Made by a program: the position numbers and the translations under genes. Below, piece by piece: positions 1 to 8,352 of a stretch of 64,000 bases of DNA (its first letter is position 1; each line of letters opens with the position of its first letter). The stretch is from assembly GCA_902558885.1 (NCBI GenBank), contig CACEFQ010000004.1, positions 1 to 64,000 of the forward strand. Direction: 5' to 3'. Source of the stretch: an uncultured SAR116 cluster alpha proteobacterium. GTDB lineage: Bacteria; Pseudomonadota; Alphaproteobacteria; Puniceispirillales; Marisalimonadaceae. The notes under the pieces are model-generated. The model was not told the DNA's origin. It made no database searches and saw only the letters and a program-made list of their open reading frames with translations.

Positions 1-1
1 T

Positions 2-328
2 AAAAGAAGTTCATATTATTCTGACTTTACTTTTGGTTTATGGGAGGGAAACCAACTATCTCCAATTGGAAAAGCATATTTTGGTTTTAATGATAATGAA
101 TTAAAAATTTTAGATAAATTTGTTCGTAACAACACAATTAAAAAATTTGGTCCTGTAAGAGAAGTTGAAAAAACTTTCGTTATTGAAGTTGCATTTGACA
201 CAGTTAACTCTAGCACAAGGCATAAATCTGGTGTTGCATTGAGATTTCCTAGAATCAAAAGACTTAGAGAAGATAAGCCGACAAGCGATGTATTACAACT
301 TTGTGAATTTAAATTAGAATTTTTGTAA
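2..328 (+). CDS. ATP-dependent DNA ligase, C-terminal fragment
   Basis: The reading frame is open from the window edge to the stop at 326-328, about 108 residues. It carries the C-terminal OB-fold end of the ATP-dependent ligases linked to DNA damage response: 'TFGLWEG', 'GKAYFGF', 'FGPVREVEKTFVIEVAFD' and the near-diagnostic 'STRHKSGVALRFPRI' followed by 'KRLREDKP'. Lysine and arginine of RHKSG and RFPRI belong to the conserved ligase motifs V-VI. The nucleotidyl-lysine site is upstream of the window. In many proteobacteria this ligase sits with an Lhr-like helicase and a beta-CASP nuclease; the following gene here is not that nuclease. The family call is strong; length and upstream partners cannot be seen. 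Confidence 0.85.
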   Translation, partial: KRSSYYSDFTFGLWEGNQLSPIGKAYFGFNDNELKILDKFVRNNTIKKFGPVREVEKTFVIEVAFDTVNSSTRHKSGVALRFPRIKRLREDKPTSDVLQLCEFKLEFL

Positions 329-407
329 ATATTTTTGACATTAATTATCTTGAATTAAAAAATTTTATTTTCTAACATTTAAAAAGGTTATTTTATAGGA
401 TTAAAGT

Positions 408-1235
408 ATGTCAGATTTACAAGAATTAATGGTTGGTTCCACAAGAGTTGTCGCTCTAAAAGATGGTGAGTTAACCTTGCCTAAGGAAATTCTTCTTAAT
501 GTAGATGAAGACACTGCTAAAAAGCTTTCTGAAGAAAATAATCAACTTACAAACAGTCAAATTAATGCTTATCTCATATTCAAAAATGAAAAAATTCTAT
601 TAGTTGATGCAGGATGTAGAGATCTTTTTGGACCAACCTGTGGATTTGTTCACGAAGAAATTGCAAAAGCTAATGTAAAACATGAAGATATTACGGATAT
701 ATTTTTCACTCATTTACATCCTGATCATGTTGGTGGATCAATTAACAAAGATGGTAAGGCAATTTTTCCAAATGCAACCGTTAATATAATAGAAGATGAA
801 CTGAATTTTTGGAGTAAGGATAATTTTGAAGATATTGAAATAAACGGGAAAAACATGGCTGATTTAAACAAGTCTGTTATCAAAGCCTATGGAGAAAGAA
901 TTAAAACTATTAAAACTAATCAAGAGATAATTTCTGGAATCTACCCTGTACCACTGCCAGGTCACACACCTGGACATAGTGGATTTAGAATAGAAGATAA
1001 TAATGTCTGTTTTATTCAGATGGGTGATGTTCTACATACACCTAATTTACAATTATCCAATCCAAACATTTCTGTGCTTTTTGACATTGATATAGAACAA
1101 GGACTGAAATCAAGAAAAACAGCTTTTGATATGGTCTGCAATGACAGAATAATTTGTTCAGGAGGACACATCCTAGAGCCAAAATTTGGATATTTAGATA
1201 AATTTGGTAATGGATATAAGTATGTTGCAATTTAA
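408..1235 (+). CDS. MBL-fold metallo-hydrolase (lactonase-like)
   Basis: 275 residues of the metallo-beta-lactamase superfamily. The zinc-binding HxHxDH motif is HLHPDH at residues 102-107 and is followed by VGG. Further metal-ligand regions are 'GHTPGHSG' and 'QMGDVLHTP', and the final histidine region 'CSGGH' is near the C-terminus. The order and size match the N-acyl-homoserine-lactonase-like or general hydrolase group rather than beta-CASP nucleases. No signal peptide is seen, so it is probably cytoplasmic. The ATG has 'atagga' about 8 bases upstream. The substrate cannot be told from sequence. It stands alone between the ligase gene and an enoyl-CoA hydratase-like gene on the same strand. 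Confidence 0.8.
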   Translation: MSDLQELMVGSTRVVALKDGELTLPKEILLNVDEDTAKKLSEENNQLTNSQINAYLIFKNEKILLVDAGCRDLFGPTCGFVHEEIAKANVKHEDITDIFFTHLHPDHVGGSINKDGKAIFPNATVNIIEDELNFWSKDNFEDIEINGKNMADLNKSVIKAYGERIKTIKTNQEIISGIYPVPLPGHTPGHSGFRIEDNNVCFIQMGDVLHTPNLQLSNPNISVLFDIDIEQGLKSRKTAFDMVCNDRIICSGGHILEPKFGYLDKFGNGYKYVAI

Positions 1236-1299
1236 ATTTCATTTATGTCAAAATTTTAATAAATTAATTAGATAAAGTTGAATTTCTAAAAATATCAGT

Positions 1300-2073
1300 A
1301 TGGATAAATTTATTGAATATAAAGTTACAGATCATATTGGATGGATAACACTGAAACGATATCCTTCTAACGCATTTAGCATTGAATTTTTAGATGATAT
1401 TTTGAACACACTTAAAACTGCCTCTAAAGATAAAGAAGTAAGAGCTATTATTTTAGAAAGTGACATCAATAAGATATTTTCTGCAGGTTTAGATTTAAAT
1501 CTTTTAGTAAATAAGTCAGGATTAGAAATTAGAGAGTTTTTAAAACGCCTCTATATAGATCTTTGGGACGTTCAATATAATATGGGAAAACCTACGATAG
1601 CGTCAATAAATGGTGCTGCAAGAGGTGGTGGAATGACCCTAGCTATATCATGTGATATAATTATTGCCTCAGAAAAAGCTTCATTTGGATACCCAGAAAT
1701 AAACTTAGGATTGTTACCAGCAATACATTTCACACATCTTCCAAGAATTATCGGAAGATATAAAGCCTTTGACTTACTTTTTAGCGGTAGAAAATTTTAC
1801 TCTGATGAGGCACTTATGTTAGGATTAATTAGTCGAAAAGTTTTATCCACTAAAATTAGGGAGAAAGCTACTGAAATCGCAATTGATTTATCAAAAAAAT
1901 CTTCAACATCTATAAGTTTGGGAAGAGCAGCTTTTTTAAGAACTAATGATCTTGATTACAGAAGAGGCGTTGCTAATGCAGTTGAAGATTTTTGTAATGC
2001 AGCTACGACGCCAGATGCTCAAGAAGGTTTAAAAGCCTTTATAGAAAAAAGAGAGCCTTACTGGAATAATTGA
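1300..2073 (+). CDS. Enoyl-CoA hydratase/isomerase family protein
   Basis: 257 residues, full length for a crotonase-fold protein. The oxyanion-hole segments are visible: 'SAGLDLNLL' in the first half and 'NGAARGGGMTLAISCDIIIA' in the middle, then 'FGYPEINLGLLPAI', whose glutamate matches the first catalytic acid of hydratases. The usual glycine-rich 'PGxGG' after that acid is replaced by PAIHF, so the reaction may be isomerase-like or on an unusual acyl-CoA. It follows the MBL gene by about 65 bases on the same strand, which does not prove an operon. Exact substrate unknown. Confidence 0.8.
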   Translation: MDKFIEYKVTDHIGWITLKRYPSNAFSIEFLDDILNTLKTASKDKEVRAIILESDINKIFSAGLDLNLLVNKSGLEIREFLKRLYIDLWDVQYNMGKPTIASINGAARGGGMTLAISCDIIIASEKASFGYPEINLGLLPAIHFTHLPRIIGRYKAFDLLFSGRKFYSDEALMLGLISRKVLSTKIREKATEIAIDLSKKSSTSISLGRAAFLRTNDLDYRRGVANAVEDFCNAATTPDAQEGLKAFIEKREPYWNN

Positions 2074-2190
2074 AGACTGAATAAAACTATAAAATTTAGG
2101 TAATATTTTTTAATATCTATTAATTCTTTAGACAGTTTTAATATTTGATTATAATATTTATCAGTATTAACCTCCTAGAAGATGGTCCAT

Positions 2191-3057
2191 ATGAGAATTA
2201 AGCAAATTCATAGAAACATTGGAATATCCATTGAAGGAATAAATCTTTCAAGGATTGACAATAATACTTTTCAAGAAATCAAAGAATTATGGATGAAACA
2301 TTTAATTATTGTATTTCCAAATCAAGATATTTCTGATGAAGATCATATAAATTTTGGAAAAAAATTTGGTGAACTAGAAGTTCATCCATCTTTATCACAC
2401 AGGTCTTCCAAAAATCCAGAAATCTATCGTGTTTCAAATGTTGATGAAGAAGGAAAAATTATACCAAACAAAGAAACATCCTGGCAATATCTAAAACAAT
2501 CTTGGCTCTGGCATACTGATAGTTCATTTCGTAAAATTCCAAGCAATGGATCAATTCTTCACGGGATTTCTACAACAAATGAAGGCGGAAACACTCTATT
2601 TGCAAATATGTATAAAGCTTATGATGACCTAGAAGAGTCGATGAAACAAAAAATAAAAAACCTAAAAGTAGTACATGATCACGACTTTATAATAAGTTTA
2701 TCTGACGAACTTAGCAAAAGAAAAAACAAAGGTAATTATGATAAACTTGATCCTGTTATTCATCCTTTAGTGAGAAAACATCCTTCAACTAAGAAAAAAA
2801 GTCTCTTTTTGTCGCCACATACGATGGTTAAAATTGTTGATATTGATGATAGTGAAGGAAGAGAATTGCTTGATTTCTTAATAGAACATTCAATTCAATC
2901 TAAATATGTCTACAAACATATTTGGAATAATAATGACATCGTGATGTGGGATAATAGATGCACAATGCATTCGGTTGAACCTTTTGATAATAACACTATT
3001 AAAAGGATTATGCACAGAGTTACTTTAGTTGGTGACCAACAACCTATGATGGCTTAA
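2191..3057 (+). CDS. TauD/TfdA family Fe(II)/2-oxoglutarate dioxygenase
   Basis: About 288 residues. The iron-binding HxD is in 'WHTDSSF' near residue 107, the distal histidine is in 'CTMHSVEPFD', and the 2-oxoglutarate-binding arginine is probably in 'RIMHRVTLVGD' at the C-terminus. The N-terminal 'GISIEGINLS' and 'FPNQDISDEDHINFGKKFGE' are typical of the 2,4-D dioxygenase/taurine dioxygenase family. Two in-frame ATGs exist (2182 and 2191). I chose 2191 because the purine-rich 'agaag' at 2177-2181 touches the first ATG but is suitably spaced from the second, and family members usually begin just before this motif. The substrate is not predictable; many marine homologues act on sulfonates or other small organics. 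Confidence 0.8.
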   Translation: MRIKQIHRNIGISIEGINLSRIDNNTFQEIKELWMKHLIIVFPNQDISDEDHINFGKKFGELEVHPSLSHRSSKNPEIYRVSNVDEEGKIIPNKETSWQYLKQSWLWHTDSSFRKIPSNGSILHGISTTNEGGNTLFANMYKAYDDLEESMKQKIKNLKVVHDHDFIISLSDELSKRKNKGNYDKLDPVIHPLVRKHPSTKKKSLFLSPHTMVKIVDIDDSEGRELLDFLIEHSIQSKYVYKHIWNNNDIVMWDNRCTMHSVEPFDNNTIKRIMHRVTLVGDQQPMMA

Positions 3058-3081
3058 AATTCGAAAATAAAAAGTTAAAAT

Positions 3082-3158
<77 letters not shown>

Positions 3159-3168
3159 AATGATTCGA

Positions 3169-3196
3169 TTTATACTTTAGAAATCTTCAAAATCAA
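3169..3196 (-). promoter_or_regulatory. Predicted sigma-70-type promoter for tRNA-Pro
   Basis: On the minus strand TTGATT (3191-3196) is followed after 16 bases by TATAAA (3169-3174), ending 10 bases before the tRNA 5' end. Placement and spacing are good. In such AT-rich DNA the match alone would be weak. Confidence 0.5.
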
Positions 3197-3219
3197 GCTT
3201 TACTTTAAAGAAATTCAAT

Positions 3220-3684
3220 TTATTTCAATAATTCTTTAAATGGACAGTTAAATTTATCCCCTATTAAGAGTGGATACTCTCCAGATTTTAATTCAACCAC
3301 AAAATTTACTTCATTTTGACTTTTAATGTTTGTTTCATCAAATGCTTTAGCATTTTTATAAACCTCAATTATTTCACCTTGGTTGTTCAAAAAAAATAAA
3401 TCTAAATTAAAATGTGTATTTTTCATCCAAAAATTTCGAATTTGTCTACCTTTCCAAATAAACAACATTCCTGAATTATATTTCATGTCTTCTCTATTCA
3501 TTAATCCATAAGATCTTTTTTGTTCATTGTCAGCAATTTCTAAAAATAACTTTTGAGCATTATTACCAACATTAACACTACACACGATTTGTTTGAATAT
3601 TGGGCTGTTAATTTCAGCATAAAATTTACTTGGTAAAATAGTTAGGAAAATTCCTAATATAGCTATTTTAATTTGGTTTGTCAT
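3220..3684 (-). CDS. DUF192 family exported protein
   Basis: 154 residues with a hydrophobic N-terminus (about residues 5-22) that looks like a signal peptide or anchor, so it probably works in the periplasm. The body matches DUF192: 'RSYGLMNREDMKYNSGMLF' and 'IRNFWMKNTHFNLDLFFL', then 'GEIIEVYKNAKAFDE'. The family's biochemical role is unknown. It overlaps the end of the HDAC-like gene by 4 bases (ATGA), so the two are translationally coupled. The stop lies about 60 bases from the tRNA-Pro 5' end on the same strand. Confidence 0.8.
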   Translation of the reverse strand: MTNQIKIAILGIFLTILPSKFYAEINSPIFKQIVCSVNVGNNAQKLFLEIADNEQKRSYGLMNREDMKYNSGMLFIWKGRQIRNFWMKNTHFNLDLFFLNNQGEIIEVYKNAKAFDETNIKSQNEVNFVVELKSGEYPLLIGDKFNCPFKELLK

Positions 3685-4805
3685 ATTTTTTTAATCTTTA
3701 ATATTTTGTCTACAAGAAATAAAATTTGATCTCCTACTGGAGCATTCTTATATTCATCTCTCCAAGTGCTTATCCATTTATTGGGGATCCCATTCTTAAC
3801 TCGTCTATTATGCCAAGTAAGAGATTTAAGAAAATCATAACATTGAGGCTTCATCTCTTGGTCTAAATACTCTTCTTTATCGTTTATTAAAACCCAGTTA
3901 CCTGCCCAAGCCTTTGCTGTTAAATATGGATTATAGCCACCACCTCCCAAAATTAAAACATTTTCATTAAGAGACTGAATATCATTTATTGCCTTCCAAT
4001 ATGCATTATTGGTTAAACTAATTCTTGATTGAGGATCACCATCAAGCATATCAGCTCCAGCTTGAATTATCAGAAAATCAGCTCTCTTTATTTTTAAAAA
4101 AGGAATAATGATATTGGATACTATATAATCCATTTCATTATCATTAAAATCCTCATTAACAGGTAAGTTTATTACATTGAAAAGTTTATTATCCTCAAAT
4201 TTACCAGTTTTAGGCCATCTGTTTTTTTCATGAATTGATATAATTGACACATTCTCATTTTCAGAAAAAACATCTTGCACTCCGTCACAATGATGAGCAT
4301 CAAGATCTACATACACGATGTTTTTTAAATTAGATTCTAAAGCTTTTAGAATTGCTAAAACACAGTCATTTAGAAAACAGAAGCCGAAAGCCTGTGACTT
4401 TCTTCCGTGATGAGTTCCACCAGATATATTTAATATTTTTTTTGCCTTTTTATTCGCTATCATTTCAACAGCTTTTATAGAGGCTTTGGCAGCAGTTGCT
4501 GGCCTTGAAAAAACCTTGCTAAATATGGGATTACTTCCAATACCAATATTAAATTTCTTCTTAAGATTATCTGGAAGATTTTGATCTTCTTCAGCTTTTT
4601 TTAATGCTTTTACATAGTCTAAATCATGAAATTTAATTAACTCACTAATATCCGCGGGTGAATTTTTAATAATTTGATCTTCTTTTATCCACCCCATAAG
4701 CCTTATAAGTTCAACACTTGGCCAAACTCTATCCATATCGAGGGGGTGACCCTTTTCATATCTAGAGCCTCTAAAAATATCACTTGTAAATAAAAAATTC
4801 TGCAT
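3681..4805 (-). CDS. Histone deacetylase family hydrolase
   Basis: 374 residues of the arginase/deacetylase fold. Catalytic segments are visible: 'GGTHHGRKSQAFGFCFLND' (paired histidines and the oxyanion loop), 'VYVDLDAHHCDGVQDVF' (zinc-binding Asp and His), 'IIQAGADMLDGDP' (second zinc Asp), and 'LILGGGGYNP' with the conserved glycine-rich tyrosine loop. Bacterial members deacetylate polyamines, acetoin-related compounds or proteins; the substrate here is unknown. It is divergent from the ABC permease gene with a 51-base spacer that must hold both promoters, and is coupled to the DUF192 gene downstream. Confidence 0.85.
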   Translation of the reverse strand: MQNFLFTSDIFRGSRYEKGHPLDMDRVWPSVELIRLMGWIKEDQIIKNSPADISELIKFHDLDYVKALKKAEEDQNLPDNLKKKFNIGIGSNPIFSKVFSRPATAAKASIKAVEMIANKKAKKILNISGGTHHGRKSQAFGFCFLNDCVLAILKALESNLKNIVYVDLDAHHCDGVQDVFSENENVSIISIHEKNRWPKTGKFEDNKLFNVINLPVNEDFNDNEMDYIVSNIIIPFLKIKRADFLIIQAGADMLDGDPQSRISLTNNAYWKAINDIQSLNENVLILGGGGYNPYLTAKAWAGNWVLINDKEEYLDQEMKPQCYDFLKSLTWHNRRVKNGIPNKWISTWRDEYKNAPVGDQILFLVDKILKIKKI

Positions 4806-4856
4806 TCTTTTCTATTTTATATATATAATTGATATAAACTATTTAATAAGGTTACA

Positions 4857-5582
4857 ATGATTAGGGGAATATTAATTGCAACAACTATTTTTGTCATATG
4901 GGAAATAAGCTGTTATTTTTTTCAGCTACCTGTTTTTATGCTCCCTCCTCCATCAAAAATATTTGTATCAATTTACTTTAACTGGGATGAACTCATAGTT
5001 CACGCATCCTATACACTTATTGAGATATTAGCGTCTATGGCAATTGGCTCTCTTATCGGAATAATAACAGCTTTGATAATTTCTTCTTCGGTAACATTAA
5101 AAAGATGGATAATGCCAATATTACTTGCCAGCCAATCAATTCCAGTTTTTGCTTTAGCACCATTGTTAATTTTGTGGCTTGGATACGGAATGATCAGTAA
5201 AATAGTAATTGGAGTTTTAATAGTTTTTTTCCCAATCACATCTAATTTCACAGATGCCTTAAATAAAGTTCCTCAAGAACTAATTGACGCCGGAAAAACA
5301 CTAAACCTCTCAAAAATTCAATTGTTTTGGAAAATCAAAATCCCCTCTTCTTTACCAGGATTATGTTCTGGGCTTAAAGTTGCTGCTTGCTTTGCACCAA
5401 TTGGAGCAGTTGTTGGAGAGTGGATTGGGGGAAGCACAGGACTTGGGTCTTTTATGATATATAGTAATGCAAGATTGCAAACTGATAATATGTTTGCTGC
5501 CCTATTAATTCTTATTTTTATGACTATTACCATTTATAAAATTACAGATTACTTTCTAAGTAGATACGTATGGTGGAAATAA
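4857..5582 (+). CDS. ABC transporter permease (ThiX-like)
   Basis: 241 residues, a SsuC/TauC/ThiX-type permease with about six membrane segments. The EAA-loop that contacts the ATPase reads 'ALNKVPQELIDAGKTLNLSKI' in its core (A-x-D-A-G-x-T-L pattern) around residues 138-160. Early 'PVFMLPPPSKIF' is also family-typical. The TPP riboswitch and THI5-like binding protein immediately downstream suggest import of hydroxymethylpyrimidine or a related thiamine precursor. No ATPase gene lies nearby, so that subunit must be encoded elsewhere. The permease is upstream of the riboswitch and would not be directly controlled by it. Confidence 0.8.
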   Translation: MIRGILIATTIFVIWEISCYFFQLPVFMLPPPSKIFVSIYFNWDELIVHASYTLIEILASMAIGSLIGIITALIISSSVTLKRWIMPILLASQSIPVFALAPLLILWLGYGMISKIVIGVLIVFFPITSNFTDALNKVPQELIDAGKTLNLSKIQLFWKIKIPSSLPGLCSGLKVAACFAPIGAVVGEWIGGSTGLGSFMIYSNARLQTDNMFAALLILIFMTITIYKITDYFLSRYVWWK

Positions 5583-5589
5583 ATTATTA

Positions 5590-5617
5590 TTGATTTTTTC
5601 TATATTATTTGTAATAG
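5590..5617 (+). promoter_or_regulatory. Predicted promoter for the riboswitch-thiY transcript
   Basis: TTGATT (5590-5595) and TAATAG (5612-5617) are separated by 16 bases. A start 6-8 bases further falls right at the 5' edge of the TPP riboswitch. This would give the binding protein its own transcript in addition to read-through from the permease gene. Confidence 0.45.
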
Positions 5618-5624
5618 AAGTAAA

Positions 5625-5708
5625 TTGCCAGGGGTGCGTGACATTAGTCTTGCTGAGAAATTAACCCTTATAACCTGATCTGGTTAAAACCAGCGGAGGG
5701 AGACGCAA
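5625..5708 (+). promoter_or_regulatory. TPP riboswitch (THI element)
   Basis: The THI-box signatures appear in order: 'aggggtgc' (5630-5637), 'ctgagaaa' (5653-5660), 'acccttataacctgatctgg' and the 3' core 'gcggagggag' (5693-5702). The P1 helix can form between ttgc (5625-5628) and gcaa (5705-5708), directly before the ATG at 5709. The core purine stretch GGAGGGAG is also the ribosome binding site, so TPP binding should block translation without a separate expression platform. It controls the THI5-like binding protein. Confidence 0.93.
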
Positions 5709-6647
5709 ATGAAAACAATTTTAAAAATACTTTTAAGTATCTCGCTATTAACATTAACTAGTAATGTTAATGCCTCATCTGAAAAATTAACAATAGGACT
5801 TGATTGGTTTTTAAATCCTGATCATGCTCCCTTAATAATAGCTAAAAAAAGAAATTTTTTTAAAGACCTTAACCTTGACGTTGAGATGATAGAGCCAGCT
5901 GATCCAAATGATCCTCCAAAATTAGTTGCGGCTGGTAAATTAGATTTAGCAATTTCATATCAACCACAACTACATATTCAGGTTGATCAGGGTTTACCGG
6001 TTGTAAGAGTTGGAACTTTAGTAAGCGTTCCTTTAAATTCCCTAGTTGTCTTAAGAGATGGGCCTATTAGAACAATTGCAGATCTGAAAGGAAAAAAAGT
6101 TGGATTTTCAGTTGGTGGATTTGAAGAAGCTCTACTGTCTGGCATGCTTCAAAAATATAATCTTAAAATGTCTGATGTAGATTTAGTCAATATTAATTTT
6201 TCATTATCGCCCTCTTTAATTACAAAAAAGGTTGATGCAGTTATTGGAGCTTTTAGAAATTTTGAGCTCAATCAAATGGACATTGTCAACCATCCAGGTA
6301 GAGCTTTCTTTCCAGAAGAGCATGGCGTACCTACTTATGAAGAGCTAATATATATTGCAAATCAAAAAAATAAAGACAACCCACTTTTCGATAAATTTTT
6401 TAATGCAATCCAGAAAGCCACTTTAACAATTATTAATGACCCAGTTTCTACTTGGAAAGACTTTTCTTCTTTCAGAAAAGGTTTAGATGATGAATTAAAT
6501 AAAAGAGCTTACAAAGATACTATACCTAGGTTTGCTTTAAGACCACAAGCACATGATTTAAAAACCTATATAAATTTTAGTAATTTTCTAAAAAGAAAAG
6601 GTATTATTAAAAAAATCACAAAAGTAGAAACTTTTGCAAAACCATAA
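5709..6647 (+). CDS. thiY: THI5/NMT1-like ABC substrate-binding protein (ThiY-like)
   Basis: 312 residues with a signal peptide (hydrophobic residues about 5-22, cleavage after 'NVNASS'). The mature protein begins 'LTIGLDWFLNPDHAPLIIA', the typical start of THI5/NMT1-like periplasmic binding proteins that carry N-formyl-aminomethyl-methylpyrimidine or hydroxymethylpyrimidine. 'GKLDLAISYQPQL' and 'GKKVGFSVGGFEEALL' fit this fold. The TPP riboswitch ends exactly at its start codon, which supports a thiamine-precursor role. Partner permease lies upstream; no ATPase is seen. The symbol is by analogy with ThiXYZ. Confidence 0.85.
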   Translation: MKTILKILLSISLLTLTSNVNASSEKLTIGLDWFLNPDHAPLIIAKKRNFFKDLNLDVEMIEPADPNDPPKLVAAGKLDLAISYQPQLHIQVDQGLPVVRVGTLVSVPLNSLVVLRDGPIRTIADLKGKKVGFSVGGFEEALLSGMLQKYNLKMSDVDLVNINFSLSPSLITKKVDAVIGAFRNFELNQMDIVNHPGRAFFPEEHGVPTYEELIYIANQKNKDNPLFDKFFNAIQKATLTIINDPVSTWKDFSSFRKGLDDELNKRAYKDTIPRFALRPQAHDLKTYINFSNFLKRKGIIKKITKVETFAKP

Positions 6648-6723
6648 AACCATCAAAACTGTTATTGAAATAAAACTTAACATTGGTTAAAAATTAATAA
6701 TAACTTAGTATAGGTTTAAATTA

Positions 6724-7191
6724 ATGAAATCATTAATCCTTTTTTTGATACTACTTATTTTATGGTTGTTGATGTCAGGACACTATAGTATCCTAATAAT
6801 AAGTCTAGGTATATTTTCATGTGCATTTTGTGTTTATGTTGCTAAACGTGGCAAGCTTATTGATGAAGAAGGCCTGCCAATATTTTTCATACCAAGACTT
6901 TTGAATTATTTGATATGGTTATTTAAGGAAATATTGAAATCAAATTTAAGCACTGCAAAAGTAATTATAAACGGAAAAGTTGAGCCTGAAACTTTTACTG
7001 TCAAAGCTTCTCAAGTCACCGATGTTGCAAAAGTTACATATGCCAACTCAATAACTCTTACGCCAGGAACAGTTACAACAAAAATGCAGAAGGATATTTT
7101 TGAGGTACATGCATTAAATTCTGATTTTGGAAATGATGTTCGAAATAATGAAATGGACAACAAAGTAACTTGGTTAGAGGGTAAGAAATAA
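6724..7191 (+). CDS. mrpE: Na+/H+ antiporter subunit E (MrpE/MnhE)
   Basis: 155 residues, first gene of the Mrp operon. An N-terminal pair of membrane segments is followed by 'IPRLLNYLIWLFKEILKSNLSTAKVII' and the soluble domain 'VTYANSITLTPGTVTT', the hallmark of MrpE. Its stop overlaps the start of the next gene by one base (7191). Family members help assemble or stabilise the multi-subunit Na+/H+ antiporter in the inner membrane. Confidence 0.92.
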   Translation: MKSLILFLILLILWLLMSGHYSILIISLGIFSCAFCVYVAKRGKLIDEEGLPIFFIPRLLNYLIWLFKEILKSNLSTAKVIINGKVEPETFTVKASQVTDVAKVTYANSITLTPGTVTTKMQKDIFEVHALNSDFGNDVRNNEMDNKVTWLEGKK

Positions 7192-7454
7192 TGTTTTTAG
7201 CTGGTTTAATTGCCTGTGCAATTACAGGAATTCTAATTTTAGTAAGAATTATTTTAGGCAAAACAACATTTGATAGAATTTTAGCAGTTAATAGTCTTGG
7301 CACTATTATAGTTATCGGGATTTCTCTTCATGGCTTCTATTCAAGTAGACCAGAGTTTTTAGACATTGCAATTGTTTATGCATTGATTAATTTTATTGGA
7401 ACAGTAGCTGTTTTAAAACTTTTTAGCACTGGCTCCTTGGGAGGAGATAAGTAA
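7191..7454 (+). CDS. mrpF: Na+/H+ antiporter subunit F (MrpF/MnhF)
   Basis: 87 residues with three predicted membrane segments. 'RIILGKTTFDRILAVNSLGT' is the MrpF signature (RxxxGPTxxDRxLAxNxxGT). The start overlaps mrpE by one base and a strong 'ggaggag' at its end serves mrpG. In purified Mrp complexes this small subunit is part of the core beside MrpA and MrpE. Confidence 0.92.
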   Translation: MFLAGLIACAITGILILVRIILGKTTFDRILAVNSLGTIIVIGISLHGFYSSRPEFLDIAIVYALINFIGTVAVLKLFSTGSLGGDK

Positions 7455-7456
7455 AA

Positions 7457-7777
7457 GTGGAATTGATATTAGATATTTTCACAGGCATTTGTTTTTTTAT
7501 TGGTTCTCTGTCTATTATAATTGGCGCTTGTGGACTTATTAAGTTACCAGATGTATTTTCAAGAATTCATGCTGCTGGTATGATTGATACTGGCGGCACT
7601 GCATTTTTTATTTTAGGGATGGTTTTTCAAAGTGGTTGGTCATTAATAACAGTTAAGTTGATATTAATTGGTGTGTTCATTTTTTTTACTAGTCCTGTAA
7701 CAAGTCATGTAACTGCAAATTTAGCAAGGCAAAAAAATATACTTCCAGTAGGGAAAAAGATTGGAAAAATTTTATGA
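7457..7777 (+). CDS. mrpG: Na+/H+ antiporter subunit G (MrpG/MnhG)
   Basis: 106 residues, three membrane segments. 'GACGLIKLPDVFSRIHAAGM' followed by DTGGT is the conserved MrpG block. The start is GTG with 'gggaggagataa' upstream inside the end of mrpF. It overlaps the next gene by 4 bases, so translation is coupled. Confidence 0.92.
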   Translation: MELILDIFTGICFFIGSLSIIIGACGLIKLPDVFSRIHAAGMIDTGGTAFFILGMVFQSGWSLITVKLILIGVFIFFTSPVTSHVTANLARQKNILPVGKKIGKIL

Positions 7778-8352
7778 TTTCTGAATTATTAATAAATGCT
7801 TTTTTAGTTACGATTATGCTAAGTATCGCCATAGCTCTAATTAAAACTAGAACTGTTATATTTACCGTAATTTTGACAAGTGCTTATTCTCTTGTGGCGG
7901 CATTAATGTTTATAACATTAGATGCAGTTGATGTTGCGTTTACAGAAGCATCAGTTGGTGCAGGTATCTCTACTATACTTTTTTTAGCAGCTATGGCTTA
8001 TTTACCTAAAAAAGAGGAAGAGAGTATTAGTAGTGAATTTATTCCGGCACTTTCGTGTATAATTCTAGGAGGAATATTAATCTGGTGTAGTTTTGATTTA
8101 CCTGAAATTGGTAAGTTAACAGCTCCAATACACCAACATATTGTACCTGAATATATTAGAGGATCTAAAGAAGATATTGGTATTCCAAACATAGTTACTT
8201 CAGTATTGGCAAGTTATAGAGGTTACGATACTTTTGGTGAAACAATAGTTGTTTTTACTGCAGGAGTAGCTGTGCTTGGCCTTCTAGAGAAGAAAAATTC
8301 TACTAAAAAGAATAAATCTCAACCCAAACAAAAGATTAGTAAAAATGCATAA
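7774..8352 (+). CDS. MrpA C-terminal-type subunit (DUF4040, MbhD/MbhE-like)
   Basis: 192 residues. The first half is a DUF4040 domain ('LDAVDVAFTEASVGAGIST'); the second contains 'GIPNIVTSVLASYRGYDTFG' followed by ETIV, which corresponds to the MbhE-like end of MrpA. In classical operons these domains are fused to the C-terminus of a NuoL-like MrpA. Here they form a separate protein, as in Mbh-type and archaeal Mrp clusters. About five to six membrane segments and a lysine-rich tail. It overlaps the previous gene by 4 bases and the next by 8. Confidence 0.85.
   Translation: MISELLINAFLVTIMLSIAIALIKTRTVIFTVILTSAYSLVAALMFITLDAVDVAFTEASVGAGISTILFLAAMAYLPKKEEESISSEFIPALSCIILGGILIWCSFDLPEIGKLTAPIHQHIVPEYIRGSKEDIGIPNIVTSVLASYRGYDTFGETIVVFTAGVAVLGLLEKKNSTKKNKSQPKQKISKNA

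Noticed and set aside
16-258. Minus-strand 80-residue frame at the window start
   Set aside because: It is antisense to the conserved DNA ligase C-terminus and shows no family resemblance or ribosome binding site.
408-1235. The MBL-fold protein beside the DNA ligase as the ligase-associated beta-CASP nuclease
   Set aside because: The nuclease family has about 330 residues and a beta-CASP domain. This protein has 275 residues and a GHTPGHSG region typical of lactonase-like hydrolases.
6683-6711. TTGGTT-17-TAGTAT as promoter of the Mrp operon
   Set aside because: The start point would fall about six bases before the mrpE ATG and place the ribosome binding site outside the transcript; the match is weak for AT-rich DNA.
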